This document shows, one piece after another, positions 36,015 to 45,810 of a DNA stretch of 64,000 bases. The stretch is from Butyrivibrio sp. NC2002 (GTDB lineage Bacteria; Bacillota; Clostridia; Lachnospirales; Lachnospiraceae): contig NZ_KL370880.1 in NCBI RefSeq assembly GCF_000702265.1, positions 62,001-126,000 on the forward strand, given 5' to 3'. The translations under genes were made by a program, and so were the position numbers. The notes beneath the pieces were generated by a model. The model was not told the DNA's origin and searched no databases. It worked only from the letters and a program-made list of their open reading frames with translations. Numbering within the stretch: the stretch's first letter is position 1; the number at the start of each line of letters is the position of its first letter.

Positions 36015-36787
36015 TGGGAGAAAATAAAGATTATGAAGGTCTTGTAAGCATAGTCGTTCCGGTATATAACGCAGAGAATTATATCGCACAGACTATCGAG
36101 ATGGTTTTAAAGCAGACCTATGAAAATTTTGAGCTTATCCTCGTTCTCGACGCATCAAAGGATAACAGCCTCGGAGTAATAGAGAGCGTTATGGCTGGCG
36201 GAGATGACAGGATAAGACTTATAAAAAGAGATAAAAATGAAGGCGCCTATGCAGCCAGAAATACAGGCATAGATGCCGCAAAGGGAAGGTACCTTGCTTT
36301 CCTTGATGCAGATGATATCTGGCATGCGGATAAGCTGTCAAAGGAACTTGATTTTCTTAAGAAAAATGATGCGGAATTTGTTTTCACAGCCTATGAGTTT
36401 GGCGACGAAAATGCAAATCCCACGGGCAAGATAGTCCATGTCCCTTCAAAGCTTAGTTTCAGAGAGGCTCTTTCAAGAACAGTTATTTTTACATCCACCG
36501 TTATGTTTGACCTTCAAAAGATTTCCAAGGAAGAGATACATATGCCCGGGATCGAGAGCGAAGATACGGCAACATGGTGGAATATTTTAAAAAGCGGCAG
36601 GATGGCTTACGGACTTGATGAAGTTCTTGTAATTTACAGAAGACCAACAAGTTCTTTATCTTCTAACAAATTAAAGGCATTAAAACGTATTTGGGGATTG
36701 TACAGAAATATAGCAGGCCTTTCGGTAATAGAGAGTGCATATTACTTTGTGGGATGGGCCGCAAGGGCTACGCTTCGCCGTATTTAA
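36014..36787 (+). CDS. GT2 glycosyltransferase
   Basis: 257 residues. VSIVVPVYNAENYIAQTIEM, YAARNTGIDAAKGRYLAFLD and the DADD metal site are those of a compact GT-A enzyme like those of capsule clusters; no membrane helix. EDTATWW and RRPTSSLSSNK are likely acceptor-side motifs. Donor and acceptor unknown. Confidence 0.86.
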   Translation: MGENKDYEGLVSIVVPVYNAENYIAQTIEMVLKQTYENFELILVLDASKDNSLGVIESVMAGGDDRIRLIKRDKNEGAYAARNTGIDAAKGRYLAFLDADDIWHADKLSKELDFLKKNDAEFVFTAYEFGDENANPTGKIVHVPSKLSFREALSRTVIFTSTVMFDLQKISKEEIHMPGIESEDTATWWNILKSGRMAYGLDEVLVIYRRPTSSLSSNKLKALKRIWGLYRNIAGLSVIESAYYFVGWAARATLRRI

Positions 36788-36802
36788 TAAAGGAATTATT
36801 GT

Positions 36803-38218
36803 ATGAAACAGGTTGAATCAGTAAAACGTATTTTTGTATTGTTCTTAGGATTTTTGGGGCTTTTGCTCCAATCTTCTGTTTATGCGTATTTTTGGTTTAA
36901 GGTTTATTATCCTATAGTTTCAAGCACAAGAATAAGTGCTGACGGATACGTATTTGGTAGTGGACTTAAGCTGTACTTTAGAGGTCATCTGCTTGTACTT
37001 GCTATTTACTTTGTACTACTTGTGTTTTTCTCAAACACTTACGGAGGCCTCAAGATCGGATATCTGAAGTCCATGGATCTGTTCCTTTCTCAGATATTCG
37101 CTCTTGTTATGGTCAATATTCTTTCGTATTTCCAGATATCACTTTTGAGGAACTGGCTTGTTCCTGTTATCCCGATGCTGGAAATCTTCATAGTGCAGCT
37201 TGTGGTATCTTTCTTATGGGCTGTTTGTACTAACCGGCTATTTCATGCCTTATTCCCGGCAAGGCAGATGCTTCTGGTAAGCGGAGAATATCCGGTTGAT
37301 GATATCTTAAGAAAATTCAACTCAAGACAGGATAAATACAATATCGTCAAATGCATGAATATCAAGGATGGCCTTGAAGAGATAGAAAAAGAGAGCCTTC
37401 TTAGATACGACGCAGTTATTATCTGGGACATTCCCACTCAGGACAGAAATAAGCTCCTTAAGTTTTTGTACGCACATTCTATAAGGGTTTATCTTATGCC
37501 CAAGATCACAGATGTGCTTGTAAAAGGATCAACACAGATGCATCTCTTTGATACACCTGTGCTTCTACTTAGAGAGTATTACTTAAAGATAGAGCAGAGA
37601 GCGATTAAGAGACTCGTAGACATAATCTGTGCTCTTCTTCTTATCATACTGTCATCTCCCGTCATGTTGATAACAGCGATAATCATCAAGCTATATGACG
37701 GAGGCCCTGTTCTGTATAAGCAGGTCAGATGTACTATCAATCAGAAGGAATTCAAGATAATGAAGTTCAGGAGCATGAAGGTTGATGCTGAAAAAGACGG
37801 TGTTGCCAGACTTGCAAGTAAGAACGATTCAAGAATAACGCCTATCGGCAAATTCATAAGAGCCTGCAGAATAGACGAACTTCCACAGCTTTTCAACATA
37901 CTTGCAGGAGATATGTCATTTATTGGTCCCCGTCCCGAGAGACCGGAGATAATAAAGCAGTACATGGAGACCATGCCCGAATTTGCTTTCAGAATGAAGG
38001 TGAAGGCAGGACTTGCAGGATATGCGCAGGTTTACGGCAAGTATAATACAACTCCCTACGATAAGCTTAAGCTTGACCTTGCTTACATCGAGAACTACTC
38101 GGTATGGCTTGACTTTAAGTTGATGCTTCTTACTTTGAAGATCCTCTTTACACCTGATGCAACAGAGGGCGTAGAGAGCAGTCAGATTACAGCTCTTAGA
38201 AACACAGAAGATAAATAA
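36803..38218 (+). CDS. priming sugar transferase (polyprenyl glycosylphosphotransferase, WcaJ/CpsE type)
   Basis: 471 residues. About five N-terminal hydrophobic segments, a CoA-binding-like middle domain (LLVSGEYPVDDIL), then the catalytic module: KRLVDIICALLLIILSSPVM re-entrant helix, KFRSM, RIDELPQLFNILAGDMSFIG and GPRPERPEI. It moves a hexose-1-phosphate onto undecaprenyl phosphate to begin each repeat unit. It is next to the chain-length gene, which is the usual capsule order. Confidence 0.93.
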   Translation: MKQVESVKRIFVLFLGFLGLLLQSSVYAYFWFKVYYPIVSSTRISADGYVFGSGLKLYFRGHLLVLAIYFVLLVFFSNTYGGLKIGYLKSMDLFLSQIFALVMVNILSYFQISLLRNWLVPVIPMLEIFIVQLVVSFLWAVCTNRLFHALFPARQMLLVSGEYPVDDILRKFNSRQDKYNIVKCMNIKDGLEEIEKESLLRYDAVIIWDIPTQDRNKLLKFLYAHSIRVYLMPKITDVLVKGSTQMHLFDTPVLLLREYYLKIEQRAIKRLVDIICALLLIILSSPVMLITAIIIKLYDGGPVLYKQVRCTINQKEFKIMKFRSMKVDAEKDGVARLASKNDSRITPIGKFIRACRIDELPQLFNILAGDMSFIGPRPERPEIIKQYMETMPEFAFRMKVKAGLAGYAQVYGKYNTTPYDKLKLDLAYIENYSVWLDFKLMLLTLKILFTPDATEGVESSQITALRNTEDK

Positions 38219-38235
38219 ATTTTTTTGGAGGACCT

Positions 38236-39327
38236 ATGCTAAGGAAACCAAAAAATTATGATAATGAAATACTTAATCTGCGGGCATTCTATCTCAGGGT
38301 GATCATGAAGTTGCCGGTCGTTCTGCTTTGCGCCGGGCTTATGGGATTGTTGTTTGGAGCAGTCTATGGCGCGACCTATCAGCTTGCCAAGAAAAATGCA
38401 CTCTACCGGGTTGACTCAACGCTCTACATTTATTTTGCCTATGATGAGAATGCAGGAACTCTGGTAGATCATTACAATGCATATACCTGGAATACGATAA
38501 TCAAAACCGATGACGTCATGAATCCTGTTCTTGATGAAATGGCAGGCAAGGGATATGACTTTACAAGGCAGGAGATAGAAGCCTCGATAAATGCTGATAT
38601 CCCGTCTGATGTAAGAGTCATGATTGTCAGCACAACAGGCAAGGATAAAGACAGTGCAAAGGCACTTTCCGATGCACTTAATAAATCCCTTGAGGCATTT
38701 GGCAAATCAAATAATGCATTTGAACAGATTGAGGTATTATCAGCAGGTGATCCGATCCTGTCCATAAAACAAGACAGAATAGTCACAGCAATAATATTCG
38801 GTATTATCTTCGGATTTGTAATGGCTGTGTTTGTGCTGCTTATTTATGCTTCAATGGACGATGAAGTATATATCTCCGAGGATGTAGAGATAAGATATCA
38901 CATCCCTGTTCTTGGCATGGTGACTCCTGACAACAAAGAGCAGCCGCCGTTTCTTAGAAATGAGATGATAGGCTCAATGGACAGCCTTCTTAGAAGTATA
39001 GAGAACGTTGCGGTTATATCCGTTGACGATAAGGAAGGAAAAGAAAAGGCTGTAAAGGGTGCAGACAGGATAAAGGCTGTGATCGGAAGTGCTTTTGACT
39101 TTGAAAAAACAAAGCTCCTTCCCATGGCGCTGCCCGGCAATGATGACAAGATAAGCACAGAACTGCAAATTGCTCAGGGAGCAATTATCCTTATGGATAT
39201 GGGCAAAAAGAACGGCGCTATGTGTGAGCACCTTATCTCCATGCTCCATAAACTGGAGTGCCCCATCATCGGAATAGTAATAACGAATGCAGACGCAAAA
39301 TATATAAAGAGATATCTGGGACTTTAA
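38236..39327 (+). CDS. chain-length determinant (Wzz) protein fused to a degenerate BY-kinase domain
   Basis: 363 residues. TM1 (about 24-46), an extracytoplasmic Wzz domain, and TM2 (about 182-204) are followed by 150 cytoplasmic residues. That end aligns in pattern with bacterial tyrosine kinases: RNEMIGSMDSLLRSI, VISVDDKEGKEKAV where Walker A would be, and AQGAIILMDMGKKNGAMCEH then IIGIVITNADAKY. The P-loop Lys-Ser/Thr is lost (GKEK rather than GKST), and there is no Tyr-rich tail. It is probably a non-catalytic scaffold. GGAGG precedes ATG 38236. Confidence 0.82.
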   Translation: MLRKPKNYDNEILNLRAFYLRVIMKLPVVLLCAGLMGLLFGAVYGATYQLAKKNALYRVDSTLYIYFAYDENAGTLVDHYNAYTWNTIIKTDDVMNPVLDEMAGKGYDFTRQEIEASINADIPSDVRVMIVSTTGKDKDSAKALSDALNKSLEAFGKSNNAFEQIEVLSAGDPILSIKQDRIVTAIIFGIIFGFVMAVFVLLIYASMDDEVYISEDVEIRYHIPVLGMVTPDNKEQPPFLRNEMIGSMDSLLRSIENVAVISVDDKEGKEKAVKGADRIKAVIGSAFDFEKTKLLPMALPGNDDKISTELQIAQGAIILMDMGKKNGAMCEHLISMLHKLECPIIGIVITNADAKYIKRYLGL

Positions 39328-39328
39328 T

Positions 39329-40126
39329 ATGACTCAAATTCAACTGCTTGTGGCTTCTGTAAATCAAAATACAGAGCTTTTGCCCCAAAAAATGAATATA
39401 GAAACCGATGCCATAATAATCAACCAGTCGGGTCACTATGACTATAAGGAATTTGAATACAGTAAAGAGAATTCCGCAGATAAGTACATGGTAAGGGCAT
39501 TTGACTGTGATGAAAAAGGCGTCGGACTTTCAAGGAATCTGGCTCTTCTTAGAGCAGACCATGAGTATGTGCAGTTTTGCGACGAAGATATAGTTCTTGA
39601 TGATGGCTATTCAAGACTTGTTGAGCAAGAGATGGCATACAATCCGGAAGCCGACATCATAATGTTTAATGTACAGGCAGCTCCGGGGAGAGAGACCTAT
39701 CACAATAATGAGTTTGGCAGAGTAACCAGGCTAAACTACGGAAGATATCCTGCCTACGCGATAGTTGCAAGAAGAGAGAGCCTTCACAAGAGCGGAGTAA
39801 CATTTTCTCTATTATTTGGAGGCGGTGCAAAATACAGTAACGGAGAGGATTCGCTCTTTTTACATGACTGCCTTGAAAAAAAGCTAAGGATTTATAAGAG
39901 CCCTATTTCTATAGGCCATGAAGTATCATTAAGACCATCAACATGGTTTGAAGGATATACAGATAAGTTCTTTTACGACAGAGGAGTCCTCTACAAGTAT
40001 CTCTACGGAAGACTTGCTGCAGTGATGGGCTTTAGATTTTTATTTAAAAACAGAAAAACCATGTGTAAAGATATTCCTTTTGACAGAGCCTTTTCCTTAT
40101 TACGAAAAGGAATAAAAGAAAGGTAA
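39329..40126 (+). CDS. GT2-like glycosyltransferase (divergent)
   Basis: 265 residues. The GT-A core is divergent: IQLLVASVNQNTELLPQKMN instead of the usual VSYN start, GVGLSRNLALLRADHEYVQF, and a CDEDIVLDDGYS metal motif. NGEDSLFLHDCLEKK and SIGHEVSLRPSTWFEGYTDK fit the acceptor half. It starts 1 nt after the Wzz stop. Sugar unknown. Confidence 0.78.
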   Translation: MTQIQLLVASVNQNTELLPQKMNIETDAIIINQSGHYDYKEFEYSKENSADKYMVRAFDCDEKGVGLSRNLALLRADHEYVQFCDEDIVLDDGYSRLVEQEMAYNPEADIIMFNVQAAPGRETYHNNEFGRVTRLNYGRYPAYAIVARRESLHKSGVTFSLLFGGGAKYSNGEDSLFLHDCLEKKLRIYKSPISIGHEVSLRPSTWFEGYTDKFFYDRGVLYKYLYGRLAAVMGFRFLFKNRKTMCKDIPFDRAFSLLRKGIKER

Positions 40127-40132
40127 AAACCT

Positions 40133-41293
40133 ATGGTAGTGTATCTTACACTGACGGTGGCGACGTTCATCCTTTCTTTATTTGTGCAGGGAAAAACATC
40201 GCTGCCTGCGACCGACATCGACAGATACAATTTAATATACAGAGGCACAAGAAGAGGACAGTACAGAGAAAAGATAGTCCTTTTGTTTATTTTCGTACTG
40301 CTTGTGGGAGTATCAGCCCTTCGCCTTAATGTGGGAAATGACTACAGCAAATATGTGGAGTTCATGCATAGAACCTATTCCAATGCAGTCGTGCCCACAG
40401 AGCCCGGGTTCAACATCCTTACAAAGGTTATTTACAGGATATCGGGATTTGAAAACTACGTGCTGGTATTTGCCATATTTTCATTTTTTACCATCTTGTT
40501 TTTTATGATAGGCATATATGAGCTATCGCCCGACTTTGTGACATCCTTTATGATGTTTATGCTGCTTGGATATTACTTCCAGTCGCTATCAACAGTCAGA
40601 TATTACCTCGCGCTTGGAATTGCTCTTTATGCTATGACATTCTTTTTTAAAAGAGATTATCCAAGATTTGTGCTGCTTGTCCTTGTAGGAGCGCTTTTTC
40701 ATAAGTCGCTTTTGGTGGTACTTATCCTCTATCCCCTTGCAAAGCTTAAGTGGAAGAGATGGATGCTTGGCATAGCACTTGGAGTATGCCTTTCGTGCCT
40801 TTTTTTTAGAGATATGTATCTTAAGATACTTATTATGCTCTATCCGTCTTATGCAGGAACGGAATATCTTACGGGCGGAACCAGCAAGGTCAGCATAATA
40901 AGGTGCATAGCCGTTTTGCTTTTTGCATTTTTCGTATATGGCAAAACTGTGGTTGATACTGATAAAAAGAGTTTTTATTTTTATGCAAACCTCATGGCGC
41001 TTGCGTTTTATACATTTGGATCATTTATCCCGACGGTATCAAGAATCTGCTACTACCTTACTGTGACGCAGATAATCTATATACCGGAGATGATACTTGA
41101 CCTTGATGCTTCCAAAAACACTAAAAAGGCAAGGCTGTATGGTGCGGTAAAAATCTTTCTTATGATTGCATGCGTAGGATACTTTATAATGTACATGAGA
41201 AGTGCAGGCAACGACGGAATAAGGATACTTCCATACGAAACATTTTTGTTCCACGAAATGCCCGCAACCCTCTCTGAAAGAGGATTTGGCTGA
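40133..41293 (+). CDS. EpsG/Wzy-like polysaccharide polymerase
   Basis: 386 residues, around ten helices. The conserved early motif ALRLNVGNDYSKYVEFMHRT and the TEPGFNILTKVI segment are characteristic of EpsG-family polymerases, which join repeat units outside the membrane. No separate Wzx flippase is seen in the locus. Gene spacing (6 nt upstream, 3 nt downstream) shows co-transcription. Confidence 0.85.
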   Translation: MVVYLTLTVATFILSLFVQGKTSLPATDIDRYNLIYRGTRRGQYREKIVLLFIFVLLVGVSALRLNVGNDYSKYVEFMHRTYSNAVVPTEPGFNILTKVIYRISGFENYVLVFAIFSFFTILFFMIGIYELSPDFVTSFMMFMLLGYYFQSLSTVRYYLALGIALYAMTFFFKRDYPRFVLLVLVGALFHKSLLVVLILYPLAKLKWKRWMLGIALGVCLSCLFFRDMYLKILIMLYPSYAGTEYLTGGTSKVSIIRCIAVLLFAFFVYGKTVVDTDKKSFYFYANLMALAFYTFGSFIPTVSRICYYLTVTQIIYIPEMILDLDASKNTKKARLYGAVKIFLMIACVGYFIMYMRSAGNDGIRILPYETFLFHEMPATLSERGFG

Positions 41294-41296
41294 CAG

Positions 41297-42229
41297 GTGA
41301 ATAATATGAGACCATTTTTCAACATAATCGTCGTTTCCTATAACGCAGGGGACGATTTGATAAAAACATTAAACAGCATAAAATCGCAAACATTTCCTAA
41401 CTACCGCGTAATAATCAAGGACGGTGGATCAACTGACGGTTCCCTTGAAAAGGCGGAGGCAATGTTTGGCACCAAAATAGGTGATAAGTCTGCAGATAAG
41501 TGCACCATAGTCAGGGAAAAAGACCTTGGAATCTATGATGCAATGAACAGCGCTGTCAGGATACTGAAAGAAAAAACCTTGTCAGAGCTTGGAATAGCTG
41601 ATGAGGAAGCTGACTTAAGCAGAAAACTTGTGTCAACCTCTCAGAGGCCGGGATACGTATATTTCCTTAACTGCGGCGATATCTTTTCAGATAATAACGT
41701 ACTTCTTAGAGTTCACGACGCGATAGAACAGGAGACTGCTGACAAGGGAATAATGCTTCCTGCAATCTATTATGGAGATATATTCGAGATGGTGACAGGG
41801 CAGAGGGTTTCCTCTATACCTAAGATAAACGACTTTGCCTGCTACAGAAATGTACCTTCGCATCAGGCGTGCTTCTATGACGAGAGACTGATGTACAGAT
41901 ATCCTTTTGACACTGTATGGAAAGTTCGTGCAGATTATGAGCATTTCCTCAGGTGCTTCTATGTTGAACGCGCAAGGACTGTATACACAGGGCTTCTCAT
42001 AGCTGATTATGAGGGCGGCGGATTTTCAGAGACTGTGGAAAACAGGAAAGTATCAGAGACCGAGAGGCAGCAGATCATCCACCTCTATCTGTCCAGATCT
42101 CAGATACAGAAGTTTGACCTTGTAAGGATGCTTACACTTGCGCCTCTTCGCACGAAGATAGCGCAGAATCCAAAAACTGCGGGAGTATATAATAAGATCA
42201 AGAGCGCTTTATACAGAAATAAAAAGTAA
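41297..42229 (+). CDS. GT2 glycosyltransferase (WcaE/WcaA-like)
   Basis: 310 residues. FFNIIVVSYNAGDDLIKTLN, IIKDGGSTDGSLEKA, DLGIYDAMNSAVR and YFLNCGD. This combination, with NCGD in place of DADD, is typical of the colanic-acid WcaE group. VPSHQACFYDERLMYRYPFD follows. No membrane segment. Donor unknown. Confidence 0.87.
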   Translation: MNNMRPFFNIIVVSYNAGDDLIKTLNSIKSQTFPNYRVIIKDGGSTDGSLEKAEAMFGTKIGDKSADKCTIVREKDLGIYDAMNSAVRILKEKTLSELGIADEEADLSRKLVSTSQRPGYVYFLNCGDIFSDNNVLLRVHDAIEQETADKGIMLPAIYYGDIFEMVTGQRVSSIPKINDFACYRNVPSHQACFYDERLMYRYPFDTVWKVRADYEHFLRCFYVERARTVYTGLLIADYEGGGFSETVENRKVSETERQQIIHLYLSRSQIQKFDLVRMLTLAPLRTKIAQNPKTAGVYNKIKSALYRNKK

Positions 42230-42249
42230 AGCACTAAGAAGTAGAATGT

Positions 42250-43581
42250 GTGAATAGTATGAAAGTTTTGTGGGTTTGTAATATAATGCTGCCGGCATTT
42301 GCCAAAGAAAAGGGCCTTCCCTGGTCTGACAGAGAAGGCTGGCTTTCGGGCGCCTATGAGAGAATTGCCCTCGGCAGAAAAAATAATAATATAGAACTCG
42401 GAATATGCTTTCCGGGTAACGATATGGGAGATGAACCCGTATGCCTTGATGGAGTAAAATTCTACCTCTTCTCGGAAAACACCAATACCCCTGAGATATA
42501 TGATGAAAAATTAGAGGACAGGTTTAGAGCGATAATAGGCGACTTTAAACCTGATATTTTGCATGTGTTTGGAACAGAGTTCCCTCACTGCCTTGCTGCA
42601 GTCAAAGCATTTAATAACCCTGAAAGGACACTTGTTGGAATCCAGGGTGTATGCTCTGAAATAGCCAAGGTATATATGGCGGGCATTCCGAAACAAGTTC
42701 AGGAAGCAAGGACATTCAGGGATAAGTACAAAAATGACTCTCTTATTCAGCAGCAGGAAAAATACGTCCTTCGCGGAGAGAATGAAATAAAAGTGATCAA
42801 ACTATCAGGCCATATCACAGGGCGAACAGATTTTGACAAAGAGGTGACAGAGAGGATAAACCCTGATGCCACCTATCACAAGATGAATGAGACCATGCGC
42901 AGCACTTTTTATAAGGACGCATGGAGATCGGTAAATACCGTTCCTCACAGCATCTTTTTATCACAGGGAGACTATCCATTAAAGGGAATGCATTTTATGC
43001 TCATGGCTATGCCTGAGATATTAAAGGAATTCCCTGACACCAAGCTCTATGTTGCAGGAAACAGCATAATAGGCAGGATAAAAAGAAAAACAGTAACAAT
43101 TCCTGACGAACAAAAAAAGGCATCGGGTAAAAGCAGATACCCCCTTGCCATAAGAATATCAGCCTACGGCAAATACCTTAAAAAGCTGATAAGGAAATAT
43201 CGTCTCGGCTCAAAGGTCATCATGCTTGGTAAATTATCTGCAGAGCAGATGAAGGAACAGCTTCTAAAAAGCAATGTATTTGTGTGCCCTTCAATACTTG
43301 AAAACTCACCAAATTCACTTGCAGAAGCAATGCTTCTTGGTGTTCCCGTTGTTGCTTCTGATGCAGGCGGCATCCCCAGTATGTTTGAAAAAAATGTCGA
43401 CGGACTTATGTTTGAAGCAGGCAATCCCGAGGAACTTGCAAAAGCAATAATACAGATATTCAGAGAGCCCGTTATTGCGGCGGTCTACGGAGATAATGCC
43501 AAAAAGAGAGCACTCCTTGTCCACGATGGCAATACCAACTTTGAGAGACTTCTTGAAATATATAAAGAGATAGATAAATGA
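42250..43581 (+). CDS. GT4 glycosyltransferase
   Basis: 443 residues from GTG 42250, or 440 from ATG 42259; neither has a strong ribosome site. GT-B fold: N-terminal Rossmann domain, and in the C-terminal domain FVCPSILENSPNSLAEAMLL GVP, the EX7E nucleotide-sugar site. A long insertion (about 130-215) separates the halves. Its stop overlaps the next ATG by 4 nt. Confidence 0.88.
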   Translation: MNSMKVLWVCNIMLPAFAKEKGLPWSDREGWLSGAYERIALGRKNNNIELGICFPGNDMGDEPVCLDGVKFYLFSENTNTPEIYDEKLEDRFRAIIGDFKPDILHVFGTEFPHCLAAVKAFNNPERTLVGIQGVCSEIAKVYMAGIPKQVQEARTFRDKYKNDSLIQQQEKYVLRGENEIKVIKLSGHITGRTDFDKEVTERINPDATYHKMNETMRSTFYKDAWRSVNTVPHSIFLSQGDYPLKGMHFMLMAMPEILKEFPDTKLYVAGNSIIGRIKRKTVTIPDEQKKASGKSRYPLAIRISAYGKYLKKLIRKYRLGSKVIMLGKLSAEQMKEQLLKSNVFVCPSILENSPNSLAEAMLLGVPVVASDAGGIPSMFEKNVDGLMFEAGNPEELAKAIIQIFREPVIAAVYGDNAKKRALLVHDGNTNFERLLEIYKEIDK

Positions 43582-44795
43582 AAGTAGTATTTGTTTCTAA
43601 CTACATAAACCACCACCAGATGCCATTTTGCAACGAAATGGCAAGGATTCTTGGCGGGGATTTTTCCTTTGTGGAAGTAAGTCCCATGGACGAAGAGCGC
43701 ATTAAGATGGGATGGAATAGTGAAAAGCTCCCCTATGTCCACAGAATCTATGAGGAAGAGGAGCTTTCAAAGCGCCTTATAAGAAAGTCCGATATAATGC
43801 TCCTTGGCTGGATAGGGGATGATAAAAATTCCCCCGCCTATATCGAAACAAGAAAACGCCTCATGCAGAAAAAGCCATCCATCAGAATAAGCGAGAGAAT
43901 ATATCGCGAGGGCAGATGGAAGATGTTTTCTCCAAGAGGCCTCATGGCAAAATATGATGAGCACATAAGATTTAGAAAAGAAAACGTACATCTTCTATGT
44001 GCCGGAGCCTATGTGTCAGGCGACTTTAAGGCAATAGGCGCATATCCTCATAAAATGTATAAGTGGGGATACTTCCCGCCATTTACAGAATATTCAGAGC
44101 AGCAGATAGATAGCATGCTCTACAGAGACGGCGAAAAAATAAATATCTGCTTTGCAGGAAGACTTATCAGATTAAAGCACCCGGAGTTTGTGGTAAAAGC
44201 AGCAAAAACACTTAAAGAAAAAGGTATAGATTTCTGCCTTCACATAGTTGGGGATGGAAACAGAAGATCTGAACTTGAGAAGCTGATTGCAGACAGCGGC
44301 CTATACGAGAATGTCATAATGCATGGAGCACTTCCGCCTTCTGAAGTAAGGAAGGTCATGGAGATGAGCCATATCATGGTCTTTTCAAGTAACTACCTTG
44401 AAGGCTGGGGCGCTGTTGTAAACGAAGCCATGAACAGCCTCTGCGCAGTTGTTGCATCTAGCGAAGCGGGAGCAGTTCCTTTTTTGATAAGAGAAAATGA
44501 AAACGGCATGACCTTTGATAACTGCTCTTTAAGTGATCTTACGGATGCCTTATACAGTCTGTGCACGGATCCTGAGAAAATAAGACACCTTCAGTTAAAT
44601 GCCTATGAAACAATCCGCGATAAATGGAATGCAAATATAGCAGCAAAAAGACTGATCTCTTTTTGCGAATATGTACTTAATAACGGCTCTGAAAAGGGAT
44701 ATGACTTTCCATTGGACGGACCACTTAGCAGGGCAGAAGTTTTAAGACCTGCGGGCTTTTTGCGAAGCCTCTCGGAGGACAATCATCTTGAGTAG
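43578..44795 (+). CDS. GT4 glycosyltransferase
   Basis: 405 residues. GT-B enzyme: KVVFVSNYINHHQMPFCNEM at the start, INICFAGRLIRLKHPEFVVK at the domain switch, and SSNYLEGWGAVVNEAMNSLC with the EX7E pair. The N-terminal HHQMPFC resembles capsule transferases acting on lipid-linked acceptors. It overlaps its neighbours on both sides (4 nt and 8 nt), so it lies in the middle of a translationally coupled run. Confidence 0.88.
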   Translation: MKVVFVSNYINHHQMPFCNEMARILGGDFSFVEVSPMDEERIKMGWNSEKLPYVHRIYEEEELSKRLIRKSDIMLLGWIGDDKNSPAYIETRKRLMQKKPSIRISERIYREGRWKMFSPRGLMAKYDEHIRFRKENVHLLCAGAYVSGDFKAIGAYPHKMYKWGYFPPFTEYSEQQIDSMLYRDGEKINICFAGRLIRLKHPEFVVKAAKTLKEKGIDFCLHIVGDGNRRSELEKLIADSGLYENVIMHGALPPSEVRKVMEMSHIMVFSSNYLEGWGAVVNEAMNSLCAVVASSEAGAVPFLIRENENGMTFDNCSLSDLTDALYSLCTDPEKIRHLQLNAYETIRDKWNANIAAKRLISFCEYVLNNGSEKGYDFPLDGPLSRAEVLRPAGFLRSLSEDNHLE

Positions 44796-45807
44796 TAACA
44801 AGTATAACTTGAAAATAAGCATCATTATACCCGCTTACAACATAGAGGATCTGATAGTCAGATGCCTTGAATCTGTCTGCTCGCAGACCTATCCCAAGGA
44901 ACTTCTTGAAATAATAGTCGTTGATGACGGAAGTACAGATAACACTTTTGATAAGGCAAAAGAATATGCCAGGGACAAAAGGAATGTCACCGTCCTTCAC
45001 AAGGAAAACGGCGGAAGCAGCTCAGCCAGAAACTACGGTTTATCAAAAGCGACTGGTGATTATATAGGATTTGTCGACAGCGACGATTACGTGGATCCCC
45101 ATATGTATGAGGAACTTATGAAAGCCGCTATGATGTTTGATGCTCCCATGGTACAGGCTTCCCGCGACGAGATAGATGAAAACGGACAAAAGCTTCCTGA
45201 TGTGTGCATCCCTCCCGAAAAAATAACTGTCATATCAGGTAAAGAACATTTAAAAACGCTCCTTCTTCATACAGGGGATGCCTCTTTTTGCACCAGGATA
45301 ACAAAGGCAGAACTCTTTAAGAAGGACTATGGCAGATTTCCGGAAAATGAACTTAATGAAGATTTTTATCTGATGATCAAAATGATCTCAGATGTGGATA
45401 AACTAGTTATTTTGCCCGGTCAGTACTATCACGTATTCTACAGACTTGGAAGTAACAGCAGGAAGAAAAAGGAGGACAAGGAGTATTTCCCTCCTGTTTT
45501 TAATGATATAGTGCGAAACTCTGATGTCGCGCTAAACCTTGTTGACGAGAAATATCCCGACCTTCACGATATAGCTGTCAGGTTCTGCCTTATCCAGAGA
45601 CTTGATTATTTACTCCACATACCGATAAGTCAGATGAAGAGCGACAACAGATATTATAAAAAGGATGTCGTAGAGTTCCTTAGACATCACAAAAAGGATA
45701 TAAGGAAAAATCCCTATCTTACCAAAAAGAACAGGATATATTTACAGCTCCTTGCCACCGCGCCCAAATTCGTAAGAACGGTGCATGCAAGGCTGCGAGG
45801 TCTTTGA
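44788..45807 (+). CDS. GT2 glycosyltransferase
   Basis: 339 residues. IIPAYNIEDLIVRCLESVCS, IVVDDGSTDNT, SSARNYGLSKATGDYIGFVD and the SDD metal site identify a standard GT-A enzyme. The start is TTG 44788 with GGAGGA 7 nt upstream, inside the previous gene. A C-terminal helical part of about 120 residues (DLHDIAVRFCLIQRLDYLLH) is frequent in capsule GT2 proteins. Donor unknown. Confidence 0.88.
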   Translation: MSSNKYNLKISIIIPAYNIEDLIVRCLESVCSQTYPKELLEIIVVDDGSTDNTFDKAKEYARDKRNVTVLHKENGGSSSARNYGLSKATGDYIGFVDSDDYVDPHMYEELMKAAMMFDAPMVQASRDEIDENGQKLPDVCIPPEKITVISGKEHLKTLLLHTGDASFCTRITKAELFKKDYGRFPENELNEDFYLMIKMISDVDKLVILPGQYYHVFYRLGSNSRKKKEDKEYFPPVFNDIVRNSDVALNLVDEKYPDLHDIAVRFCLIQRLDYLLHIPISQMKSDNRYYKKDVVEFLRHHKKDIRKNPYLTKKNRIYLQLLATAPKFVRTVHARLRGL

Positions 45808-45810
45808 TAT

